Origin: Microgenomates group bacterium GW2011_GWC1_46_15
GTDB lineage: Bacteria > Patescibacteria > Microgenomatia > UBA1400 > UBA12028
NCBI GenBank assembly: GCA_001002285.1
Contig: LCLX01000001.1
Coordinates: 357,067-421,066 of the forward strand
DNA length: 64,000 nucleotides
Direction of reading: 5' to 3'
Part shown: positions 49,603 through 57,952 of the stretch, piece after piece
Layout: every line of letters begins with the position of its first letter
Position numbering within the stretch: the first letter of the stretch is position 1
Program-made: the position numbers and the translations under genes
The notes under the pieces: model-generated
What the model saw: only the letters and a program-made list of their open reading frames with translations
Told to the model about the DNA's origin: nothing
Database searches by the model: none

Positions 49603-50331
49603 TCATAATGTATGGTACTCGGAGAGAACGGATCGGGGATCCCCATCTTTTATAAGTTTTCCATTTTGTAAAAGGAGTGCTCTCTCACAGAAATCTAAAA
49701 CGGATTCTTCATTATGGCTTACATAAATGATCGTTTTTTTCCGATCTTTTTTTATCGCATGAAGACGGTCAAGACATTTTTTTTGAAATTTAAAATCCCC
49801 AACCGCCAGTATTTCATCTATAAGCAGAATGTTTGCGTTTGTATGGATCGCGATAGAAAATCCTAATCTCATATACATTCCCGATGAATACTTCTTGACC
49901 GGCACATGGATGAACTCTCCGAGTTCGCTAAACTCTATGATTTGGTCAAGTTCTTTTTCAACTTCTTTTTTATGCATTCCAAGAATTGCTGCATTTAAAA
50001 AAATGTTTTCATATCCCGAAAGCTCTGGATGGAAGCCCGCTCCAAGTTCAATGAGGGGTGCCACTCTTCCTCGTACAGCGACAGTTCCTTTGGTGGGATA
50101 TGTTACCCCGGCAATAAGTTTGAGGATTGTTGATTTTCCTGCGCCATTTTTTCCAATAATGCCAACCGTTTCCCCTTCGCGAATTTCAAAAGAAAGATCG
50201 TGGAAAACGGTATATTTTTTTGTTAACGATTTTCCTCTTAGAAGGTTTGGAATAACTTCTTTAAATGTCCGGTCTTCCTGTAGGTAAAAATCTTTATGAA
50301 CATGCTGGAAGGTGATGGCGGGATTTGGCAT
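49603..50331 (-). CDS. wzt: Polysaccharide ABC exporter, ATP-binding subunit (Wzt, short form)
   Basis: 242 residues, starting at 50331 (MPNPAITFQHVHKDFYLQED), eight bases after the permease stop; the longer frame upstream overlaps the permease gene with no family similarity. Walker A is GIIGKNGAGKSTILKLI, the signature YSSGMYMRLGFS, Walker B NILLIDEILAVGD, and the H-loop IIYVSHNEESV. It powers export of a finished lipid-linked polysaccharide with the permease. It lacks the C-terminal carbohydrate-binding domain found in many Wzt proteins (O9a/O8 type), so chain recognition must lie elsewhere. Confidence 0.92.
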   Translation of the reverse strand: MPNPAITFQHVHKDFYLQEDRTFKEVIPNLLRGKSLTKKYTVFHDLSFEIREGETVGIIGKNGAGKSTILKLIAGVTYPTKGTVAVRGRVAPLIELGAGFHPELSGYENIFLNAAILGMHKKEVEKELDQIIEFSELGEFIHVPVKKYSSGMYMRLGFSIAIHTNANILLIDEILAVGDFKFQKKCLDRLHAIKKDRKKTIIYVSHNEESVLDFCERALLLQNGKLIKDGDPRSVLSEYHTL

Positions 50332-50339
50332 AGTGTTCC

Positions 50340-51128
50340 TTAAGCAACATCGGCAAATGTGCGCTCCGCTTTTTTGAATATAAAAAATCCGACAAAGAAA
50401 ATAACGATGGCGATACCAAGAGACCATACAATGATTGTCCACTCAAATGGATCATGAAAAAGGGCTGAACGGTATCCCTCCATAAACCCAACCATGGGAT
50501 TGAGTTTATAAAGCCATACATATTGAGATGGTACTAAGGAAAGCGGGTACACAATAGGCGTCATGTACATCCACAGCATAAGAAGAAGGTTGGCAAGGTA
50601 TTGAATATCTCTATAAAACAAGTTAGACGTGGAGAATATGAAAGAAATACCAACGGTAAAAAGAAGTTGACCTGCTAGTAATGGAACAACCCACAAAGAC
50701 GTTGTTGAAAAAGGTACGTGAAGAATCATCATAAACAATGAAAAAATGATGGCGGAAATAAAAAAGTCAACAAATTTTGCTAACACAATGGCATAAATAA
50801 TAATTTCTCTGGGAAAAGCGACTTTACGGAGGAGAGATGAGTTATCAACAAGTCCTTGTGTTGCGGTAAATATGGATCCCTGAAATAAGCCCCAAGGGAG
50901 AAGCGCCGCATAGAGGAAAATAATATAGGGGATATTATTTGTTGAAAATCGGAAAATCACCGAAAATACGAATGAATACACCAACAGCTGTGATAAGGGA
51001 TTGAGAATAACCCACGCGTATCCAATGAATGACTGTTTATATCTCGCCTTGATTTCCCGCTGTGTAAGCTGCAGAAGAAGATATTTGTAATGCGTGAAGG
51101 GGAAAACAAGTGTTTTTAGAAAAGTCAT
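50340..51128 (-). CDS. wzm: Polysaccharide ABC exporter, permease subunit (Wzm)
   Basis: 262 residues from the ATG at 51128. TATACT ends six bases upstream, so this start is preferred to an in-frame ATG 27 bases earlier that precedes the -10 box. Type 2 ABC permease features: an amphipathic N terminus LLLQLTQREIKARYKQ, GYAWVILNPLSQLLVYSFVF, and six hydrophobic segments, with FYRDIQYLANLLLMLWMYMTPIVY near residue 190 (shortened here to FYRDIQYLANL). It pairs with the ATPase gene eight bases downstream. It exports an undecaprenyl-linked polysaccharide across the membrane. Confidence 0.91.
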   Translation of the reverse strand: MTFLKTLVFPFTHYKYLLLQLTQREIKARYKQSFIGYAWVILNPLSQLLVYSFVFSVIFRFSTNNIPYIIFLYAALLPWGLFQGSIFTATQGLVDNSSLLRKVAFPREIIIYAIVLAKFVDFFISAIIFSLFMMILHVPFSTTSLWVVPLLAGQLLFTVGISFIFSTSNLFYRDIQYLANLLLMLWMYMTPIVYPLSLVPSQYVWLYKLNPMVGFMEGYRSALFHDPFEWTIIVWSLGIAIVIFFVGFFIFKKAERTFADVA

Positions 51129-51134
51129 AGTTTT

Positions 51135-51140
51135 AGTATA
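51135..51140 (-). promoter_or_regulatory. -10 element for leaderless wzm
   Basis: TATACT on the minus strand ends six bases before the ATG at 51128. It also lies between the two candidate start codons, so the distal ATG at 51155 would be untranscribed from this promoter. No convincing -35 element. Confidence 0.6.
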
Positions 51141-51159
51141 TAACGGGAACGACATATAT

Positions 51160-53190
51160 TTATTTTTTCTTGTACAAATAACGCGTTTTTTTAAAGAAGA
51201 AGATCATCGAGGCGATGTTTATCAGGAAAAGTACAGAAAGAAATGTTTGAGGTTTATCCCAGTAGTACACATTTTTCAGCCACCAAAAATCAAATGTTTC
51301 TTCATAAATTCTTGCCCGCAAGTTCCAGAGCTGCCATGGGTCTGTTACAGTCTTTCCCCAGTATTGATACGGAATGGAAGTGGTCTTTTCTCCTAATAAG
51401 GTTGAAACATCGGGATAATCTAACGATTGGAGATTGACAGAGTTATTATTTATTGTCATCTTTTTTACATAAAGCGTGTTTTGAGCGGAGGATGTTCCAA
51501 CGTATGTGACGCGTACATCTAATAAATTCATACCATTTTGAATGATTCCAGCAGGGGGTGTTATAGAAAAAGAGCCGTCTTTAGAAACAGGAATGACAGA
51601 AACATCAGAAAGAATATGTGTATTAAGAGAACCAGAAATTTGTGCGGAGTACATGCTGGTTGGTTCGTCGGGATTGTTATACAGAAGGAAAGAGATTGAT
51701 TGAATAGGATTCTCTGCTTTTTGTGTGAAAGAAAGATGTCCTACACTTTTTATCCCCCGGAACACTCCAATGCCCGTCCGAAGCGGTGTTTCAAAACCAT
51801 CATAAAACCGGACACCATATAGACCGTGATCTATTGTTTTTGGGAAATCATGGATTTTTACAAGAAAGTCCCTCGTCATTGTAATGATAGGCGAGTATCT
51901 GGGAATGAAGCTCGCATACTCGTATCGGGTAATTTCGGTTGTATCAATAAAAAAATGATATGGGAGACCCCGGTATTGGACTTGATATGGTACTGCAACG
52001 CCAAGTAATTGAATCAACGCTCCCAAAACGAATACAGGCGTAACAATAAATTTTTTCTGCAGAGAAGAAAGTCTTGTGATGATGTGAAAAATAATAAGCA
52101 TAAGCGGAGGAATAAGCATTGCCATGTAGCGGGGTCCCCAAACCGCTCCTCCATACCAAATTGGACGAAGCTCCTGCGCTCCGGGAATAGAAATAGTCGC
52201 GGAACCATAAGAAAAAACATAAATAGCAAAGAGGAAAAGAAAACTTAACACTTCCGGAAGCAGACGCTTCTGAATCCGGTGCCAAAAAATAATAAGAAGA
52301 ACAAGCGGAGGAGAATACAGAAAAATACTTTTCCCAGGACTAAAAAGAAGTCCGTATGCCCCTTCAAAAAGAATTTTTGGTTGAATCTGGGAAACAGCGC
52401 TTATAATGGACTTAATTTTCCAAAAAAGAAGAAACGAAAAACATAATAAAATGCCAAGAAGCACGCGTTTTACAGAATGATATTTCGGGTAAAGAAGAAG
52501 AACGATGTACAGAAGTAGTGCTGGAATAGGAAGAATATATGATTCGTTATACGAAAAAATAACAACAAGATATGAAATCAAACTAAAGAGAAGATACCGA
52601 AGGTGTTCTGTTTGCGCGTATCTTTTTACACAGTAAAACGTACACATTGTGAACGTAATAAATGGCATATGTGCAAATCCAAACTTTGAGAGAGGAAAAA
52701 TGTTTGTCGCAAACACGGTAGCAAGACTCAAGAGTAAAGACATCTTATGTGAAAGTTTTAACGTAAGGCCATACTTGAGCATAATAATGCCAAGAAGCGC
52801 GGCGAAAAAAGAGTTTGTAAAACTCGCAAAAAGAAGTACGGACCAGTCTGATTCTAGGGGAAAACGTGTAGGGGGTGGTGCCCCATAATATGTATGAACA
52901 AGATCAGAAATTGCCACTGCGGGAACCATCACTATAGAATACCCCAACCCTCCAGGCGCGCGCCATGTTCCATCGGGTTGTTTGACGGAGTTCATGTGAA
53001 CATTTTTTCCCTCGTTAAACTCGTATGGAGCTGATGTTGCCTGATGGTTGTAGTACAAATTTCTTGCAACGGTCAGATATAAAAGTCCGTCTTCCGACTC
53101 AATGAGACCGGAGGAAAAGAAGCTTAAGACAGAAAAGAGGAAGAAAAAATAAAAAAAGAAAAACTTCCAACTGAGCTTTGTATCTTTCAT
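51160..53190 (-). CDS. GT-C-like membrane protein with C-terminal beta domain
   Basis: 676 residues. After helix one: GLIESEDGLLYLTVARNLYY with acidic residues at the GT-C position, then about eleven hydrophobic segments up to residue ~410. A beta-rich region of about 180 residues follows (HLSFTQKAENPIQSISFLLY, then GTSSAQNTLYVKK), resembling a carbohydrate-binding sandwich. A last membrane helix lies near the C terminus. CATAAT seven bases before the ATG on the minus strand is a plausible -10 box. Divergent from the GT2 at 53236, which also has an extra beta region. Probably glycosyltransferase, substrate unknown. Confidence 0.75.
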   Translation of the reverse strand: MKDTKLSWKFFFFYFFFLFSVLSFFSSGLIESEDGLLYLTVARNLYYNHQATSAPYEFNEGKNVHMNSVKQPDGTWRAPGGLGYSIVMVPAVAISDLVHTYYGAPPPTRFPLESDWSVLLFASFTNSFFAALLGIIMLKYGLTLKLSHKMSLLLSLATVFATNIFPLSKFGFAHMPFITFTMCTFYCVKRYAQTEHLRYLLFSLISYLVVIFSYNESYILPIPALLLYIVLLLYPKYHSVKRVLLGILLCFSFLLFWKIKSIISAVSQIQPKILFEGAYGLLFSPGKSIFLYSPPLVLLIIFWHRIQKRLLPEVLSFLFLFAIYVFSYGSATISIPGAQELRPIWYGGAVWGPRYMAMLIPPLMLIIFHIITRLSSLQKKFIVTPVFVLGALIQLLGVAVPYQVQYRGLPYHFFIDTTEITRYEYASFIPRYSPIITMTRDFLVKIHDFPKTIDHGLYGVRFYDGFETPLRTGIGVFRGIKSVGHLSFTQKAENPIQSISFLLYNNPDEPTSMYSAQISGSLNTHILSDVSVIPVSKDGSFSITPPAGIIQNGMNLLDVRVTYVGTSSAQNTLYVKKMTINNNSVNLQSLDYPDVSTLLGEKTTSIPYQYWGKTVTDPWQLWNLRARIYEETFDFWWLKNVYYWDKPQTFLSVLFLINIASMIFFFKKTRYLYKKK

Positions 53191-53235
53191 ACCATGTATT
53201 ATGATACCTCATACGGGAAAATATACCGAACGTAT

Positions 53236-54648
53236 ATGAGCAACAACATTTTAGCCTCCATTGTTATCGTGAATTATAACGGGAAACATTTTCTTGAACA
53301 GTGCTTCTCTTCACTTTTTTCCATGGACACGCCAAAGCATTCGTACGAGATTATACTCGTTGATAATCATTCATGGGATGATTCTGTTGTTTTCACGAAA
53401 ACACATTTCCCCCAAGTTCGCATTGTTGAAAATAAAGAAAATCTTGGTTTTTCCGCAGGAAATAACGTGGGAGCAAAAATTGCCCGTGGAAAATATATTG
53501 CCTTTTTAAACAACGACACCAAAGTTGATAGATTGTGGTTATCTTCATTGATACATAGAATCGAGAAAAATTCTACTATTGCTGCGGTAAGTTCTAAGGC
53601 GCTTTTGTATTATCCTTTTTTTAGGCTTCACGTCCAGTCAGATACATATGCAAAATCAGATTTTATGCGATTTTCCGGCAGAAAACGGGTTGGAGTTTCT
53701 CTCGAAAATGTTACCCCCGCTGACATAAAACTTAAACCATATATCCAATATGGGTGTGGTTTCTATGATGTGGATGATAAGGAGGCCATAGAAAAATGGA
53801 CTGATGGAGATGCGGAACTTTTAATTCCATTCGACCCACTGGCACACGAGGTGCGGTATACAGTGACTCTTAGTACTGACCAACCCTTTTCAGGAATAAA
53901 TACAGAACTATCTCTTACCATTGAAGATAACGTGCTCATTCACGACACGCTTGCTCCACATGAAACAAAACAATACACACTCGTTTTACACGCTGATCAA
54001 ATAAAAAAGTATGCAAAGTATGCTGTGCAGAACGCAGGAAATATTGTTTTTAAAGATGGGTATAGTCGGGATAGGGGGGCGGCTGTACGAAAAACGACAC
54101 AAATATTTGAGTTGGATTGTCCTTTCTACGATAAACCAGTTGAAGTTTTAGCGTTTTGTGGAGTCGGAGTGCTTGTACGTGAGGACATTTTTACAAAACT
54201 TGGCGGATTTGATGAACTATACTTTATGTACTACGAAGACATTGATTTAAGTCTAACGATGCGTCGTTATGGATACTCCATTTGGTACGAACCAAAAGCA
54301 GTTATGTATCATATTCATGCAGGATCGAGTAAAGAAGGGTCGCGCTTTTTTGCATCACATGTTGAAAAAGGGCGCCTCATTCTTATCGCAAAACATTTTC
54401 CATTGTTTATTGTTTGTATGCAGTTTGGATTATATGTACTATCATTTTTATTTGCATGCGTATCCATGATGAAGTGGGGATTGAGAGGGAATTGGCGCCT
54501 TTACGAAACGTTGAACGAAAAAGTTGAGTCGCGTGGCGATATTATGAAGTGGGTTGTGGGTCATATATTTTTCCTAGTAAAGAAACGGTTTGTACTAAAA
54601 CTTCGACAAAAAAAATCTATGAGTGAAATATTTCAGTCATTGTATTAA
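53236..54648 (+). CDS. GT2-family glycosyltransferase with internal beta-domain insertion
   Basis: 470 residues from the ATG at 53236 (MSNNILASIVIVNYNG); the ATG at 53194 would add 14 unrelated residues, and TATACC ends eight bases before 53236. The GT-A core has LVDNHSWDDS, AFLNNDTKVDRLW near residue 93, and then, after an insertion at about 135-302, CGVGVLVREDIFTKLGGFD and MYYEDIDLSLTMRRYGY. The inserted region is beta-rich (RYTVTLSTDQPFSGINTEL, KQYTLVLHADQIKKY) and could be a carbohydrate-binding sandwich. C-terminal hydrophobic segments suggest membrane attachment. The core family is certain; the insert's role is inferred. Confidence 0.87.
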   Translation: MSNNILASIVIVNYNGKHFLEQCFSSLFSMDTPKHSYEIILVDNHSWDDSVVFTKTHFPQVRIVENKENLGFSAGNNVGAKIARGKYIAFLNNDTKVDRLWLSSLIHRIEKNSTIAAVSSKALLYYPFFRLHVQSDTYAKSDFMRFSGRKRVGVSLENVTPADIKLKPYIQYGCGFYDVDDKEAIEKWTDGDAELLIPFDPLAHEVRYTVTLSTDQPFSGINTELSLTIEDNVLIHDTLAPHETKQYTLVLHADQIKKYAKYAVQNAGNIVFKDGYSRDRGAAVRKTTQIFELDCPFYDKPVEVLAFCGVGVLVREDIFTKLGGFDELYFMYYEDIDLSLTMRRYGYSIWYEPKAVMYHIHAGSSKEGSRFFASHVEKGRLILIAKHFPLFIVCMQFGLYVLSFLFACVSMMKWGLRGNWRLYETLNEKVESRGDIMKWVVGHIFFLVKKRFVLKLRQKKSMSEIFQSLY

Positions 54649-54673
54649 TCATAAAAAAATGAGGAAGTAAAAC

Positions 54674-56230
54674 ATGACTACGAGAAAACATAAACAAATA
54701 GCTGCAGTATATGACCGATGGCTTCACACGTTAGGCGGTGGCGAACAGGTAGGATTTGCATATGCGGAAACACTTCGCTACCTGGGATATAAAACCGAAA
54801 TTCTTACACACAAAAAGTTTGATGTAGCTGAAGCAGAACGGAAAATGCACGTAAACCTTTCCGATATACATGTCCGTTACTTACCAAACCTTCCCGATTA
54901 CCAGTTAAGTCAATATACGGAGGGGTATGACGTATTCGTTTCTAATTCATACCTTGATTACATTCCAAATAGAAGCAAATATGGCATTCTTTCTATTTTT
55001 TTCCCATCAAGAATTAAAGTCTCAATATATGAGTATTTAAAACGCGCGCACATTATCCCGTCGCTTCGCAGATTTTTCGTATACCCGTCATTTTTTGAAG
55101 GTTTCCGTTATGACGAGTTTATAGAAGGAAAACTGTACAAATGGTTGGGAAGAGAATCGACAGTATACTTCAATCAGAATTTTTCAACTCTGCAAATAGA
55201 GTTGAGAGCAGAATTTCTAGCATTTTCGTGTCTTGATGACATTCAATTTCGATTGGGAAAACAACATATTGTTCCCGACTCACGCGCAGTAAATCATTCG
55301 AAAAATACGATAAAGTATATATTTCAATTTAAAAGACCAATAAAAGATATTGGCCTCACCATCATTCTCCCCGATTCCGCATATGCAAAATATATTGCCT
55401 TAACGAGTATGAGAATTGTGGACTTCCGATACGTTCTCTATAACATGTTTAAAGTATTATTTCCGGTATGGGAAATGCGGCTTCATGGGGGTCCGTCGGC
55501 AACAAAGTTTTCTGATATTGATTCATATGATCGTGTTGTTGCCATTTCAAAATTTTCGCAAGACTGGATTCGAAGATATTGGGGTGTGAATTCTGATTTA
55601 CTCTATCCTCCGGTAGACGTGAAAACGTTCGTTCCAGCGAAGAAAAAAAAGAACATAATTGTGCATGTGGGACGTTTTTTTGTCGGGGGACATTCAAAAA
55701 AACAACTTGATATGACGAGGGTATTTAAACGGTTAATTGATCAAGGATTAAAAGGTTGGGAACTCCATTTTGTTGGCGGGATAGCTGAGGGAGGGATACA
55801 TCGGAAGTATGTAGAAACGATTTATGAAGAAACACAGGAATATCCAATTTTTTTGCATACAAATGCACCATTTGATGAAGTAAGGATGCTTTTGTCTGAG
55901 GCAAAGATTTATTGGCACGCGACAGGCTTAGACGAAGATAATACCAGATATCCTGTTCGCCTTGAACATTTCGGCATCACAACAGTAGAAGCGATGGCTT
56001 CTGGATGTGTTCCCGTGGTAATCCATGCTGGTGGCCAGCCAGAAATTATTACTCCCGCGTGTGGGTATACATGGAAAACGAGAGAAGAATTAATGAAACG
56101 CACGCTTGAGTTGATACGCAATTCAAAACTTCTTAAAGAAAAAAGTTTTGCCGCGGTAGAAAGAAGTAAAGATTTTAGCAGAGAGCGGTTTAAAAGAGAG
56201 CTTATTGAGTTATTGAAAGATGCAAAATGA
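54674..56230 (+). CDS. GT4-family glycosyltransferase with accessory insertion
   Basis: 518 residues, longer than usual for GT4. The N-terminal part has AVYDRWLHTLGGGEQVGFAY, the glycine-rich acceptor loop of ALG11-like enzymes. At about 138-268 an insertion with beta-strand character (VYFNQNFSTLQIELRAEF, IKYIFQFKRPIKDIGLTI) interrupts the fold. KNIIVHVGRFFVGGHSKKQ starts the second domain, and EHFGITTVEAMASGCVPVV is the EX7E region. GAGGA lies about nine bases before the ATG. ATGA overlap with the next gene. The insert may hold an acceptor glycan; no donor assigned. Confidence 0.85.
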   Translation: MTTRKHKQIAAVYDRWLHTLGGGEQVGFAYAETLRYLGYKTEILTHKKFDVAEAERKMHVNLSDIHVRYLPNLPDYQLSQYTEGYDVFVSNSYLDYIPNRSKYGILSIFFPSRIKVSIYEYLKRAHIIPSLRRFFVYPSFFEGFRYDEFIEGKLYKWLGRESTVYFNQNFSTLQIELRAEFLAFSCLDDIQFRLGKQHIVPDSRAVNHSKNTIKYIFQFKRPIKDIGLTIILPDSAYAKYIALTSMRIVDFRYVLYNMFKVLFPVWEMRLHGGPSATKFSDIDSYDRVVAISKFSQDWIRRYWGVNSDLLYPPVDVKTFVPAKKKKNIIVHVGRFFVGGHSKKQLDMTRVFKRLIDQGLKGWELHFVGGIAEGGIHRKYVETIYEETQEYPIFLHTNAPFDEVRMLLSEAKIYWHATGLDEDNTRYPVRLEHFGITTVEAMASGCVPVVIHAGGQPEIITPACGYTWKTREELMKRTLELIRNSKLLKEKSFAAVERSKDFSRERFKRELIELLKDAK

Positions 56231-57879
56231 TAAACTTGCTCCATAAGTTGCGACAACCATTTTTTGCACACATACTTTTTGTCTCTCTCCTTTTTGTTCT
56301 CCTCGCCCGCAATCCATTTTCTTCCCGCACGCTTATCCCCAACATGGAGCCGTTCCCCGATACATTCCATTACATTGTCCCAGCACAGTCACTTTTGCGA
56401 GGGGAGGGATTTTTCATTTCAAGGGAAGGAAGAACGATTGTTCCTGCTGTTCCACCGCTATACTCACTTTCATTGGTTCCTGCTTTTTTAGTGAAAAATG
56501 ACGCACGCATGTTTTATGTTACAAACGTTATACTTGCGCTCACTGCGTACGCGCTCTTTGTAAACATTCTCCGAAAAACGACAGATAAACCTGCCATTGA
56601 AATACTTCTTTCCTTTATGTATGTCACCAACTTTTACATCTCTTGGTACCCACAATGGGCGATGGCGGAAAACTTGATGCTTCCAGTTGTTCTTTATAGC
56701 ATACTCCTCTTGCTTCAGCCCGCAACAAAAAAACACGCGCTCATCGCCGGCGTTATTCCGATCGCACTCTACGGCATTAAGTTTGCAAATGCTCCACTTG
56801 TTGTAGTGTTTCTTGCGCTGTATGCCATCAAATTTTTCAAGAAATTCTTCATATTATTTATCGCGAGCGTAATATGTTTCACCACGCTCTATATTTTGGG
56901 CGATTACGCTATAAGCGGAAGAAACTTGATTTTAACAGGGTGGTCTCTTGTATTAAGTCTGGTGAAACAACTTCCCATGTTTGTCTCATCGGGACAACGT
57001 GGCAGTACAGCGACCCAAGCATCACTATCACCATGGTTTTCCCTCTCTTACCTTCCCGAAAACTTTGCAATGCAGTGGCGCGGCCTCCACGGATATGGGG
57101 CAAAGTTTCTGTGGGAACAAACGCCGATTCTCTCACACGCTGTTGCCGTTTTTGGATGGGTTGGTTTTGGATGGAGCTTGTTGTACGCACAAAGGCGGTG
57201 GTTTTCGCTTGCGCTGGTATTGGTTATTCTCGCGGAAACACTATTTATGTCCACGTTTTACTCAACCGACATGCGGTATCTCATGTTTGCCATCCCCTTC
57301 CTCTTGATCGGCTTTGGATGGGCGGTAGAGTATTCGGCAAAAACCTTAGGAAAACTGTTTCATGGTTTTTCCAGCATGTGGCTCCTCAACTGTTTGGTGA
57401 TAGGCATTACAATGGTATATCTTTTTTCAAACGCCCTCCAGCTTAAGTCCCAAATCATGGTCAATCTCAAGTATGCGGAAACTCCGTGGTGGTACCTTGC
57501 GGTGGTGGACATGAACACATATTTTTCTAAAGTTGAAACCAAGGACGGCAAAAAGCCAATCGTGATTAGTGCAATGCCGCCGTATTTTATTGATTTTTAT
57601 TCAAATAAGACATATACGCTTTTGCCACTTTCTGCCCAGCAGGAGTTCCGCTCGTATCTTGTCGAGGCTTGGGGGCCGAATGATTATTCAGACATGATGA
57701 AACTTTACGCGACATACCTTAAAAACGGCTATGACATATATCTTGAAGAGTACGGATTGGGGAATGAAGGATACCTGCACGAAGCATTTCAAAACGTGTT
57801 AAAAAACTTTACTGTAATAAAGGTGCAAAGCGGGTGCTACAACGTGTGCAACATATACAGCGTGATCACAAAAAATTGA
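56227..57879 (+). CDS. GT-C-like membrane glycosyltransferase
   Basis: 550 residues, about eleven hydrophobic segments and a soluble tail. The outer loop after helix one has NMEPFPDTFHYIVPAQSLL, with Asp and nearby His, then REGRTIVPAVPPLYSLSLVP. Later NFYISWYPQWAMAENLML occupies the second conserved loop. This is compatible with GT-C enzymes using polyprenyl-linked sugars. ATGA overlap with the GT4 gene. Its TGA lies within the TTGACA box of the next gene's promoter. Substrate unknown. Confidence 0.8.
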   Translation: MINLLHKLRQPFFAHILFVSLLFVLLARNPFSSRTLIPNMEPFPDTFHYIVPAQSLLRGEGFFISREGRTIVPAVPPLYSLSLVPAFLVKNDARMFYVTNVILALTAYALFVNILRKTTDKPAIEILLSFMYVTNFYISWYPQWAMAENLMLPVVLYSILLLLQPATKKHALIAGVIPIALYGIKFANAPLVVVFLALYAIKFFKKFFILFIASVICFTTLYILGDYAISGRNLILTGWSLVLSLVKQLPMFVSSGQRGSTATQASLSPWFSLSYLPENFAMQWRGLHGYGAKFLWEQTPILSHAVAVFGWVGFGWSLLYAQRRWFSLALVLVILAETLFMSTFYSTDMRYLMFAIPFLLIGFGWAVEYSAKTLGKLFHGFSSMWLLNCLVIGITMVYLFSNALQLKSQIMVNLKYAETPWWYLAVVDMNTYFSKVETKDGKKPIVISAMPPYFIDFYSNKTYTLLPLSAQQEFRSYLVEAWGPNDYSDMMKLYATYLKNGYDIYLEEYGLGNEGYLHEAFQNVLKNFTVIKVQSGCYNVCNIYSVITKN

Positions 57880-57904
57880 CAGGGATAACTTGAGGTGGTA
57901 TCCT
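57876..57904 (+). promoter_or_regulatory. Strong sigma70-type promoter for the large surface protein
   Basis: TTGACA (57876-57881, perfect consensus, overlapping the upstream stop) is followed by a 17-base spacer and TATCCT (57899-57904). Transcription should start near 57911, leaving a leader of about 42 bases with an AAAGGGA site five bases before the GTG start at 57953. This is the only perfect -35 box I found in the window. Confidence 0.72.
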
Positions 57905-57952
57905 TCGCGCAGATTGTGGAAGTGCTTATGATCCTGCCATAAAGGGACTATT

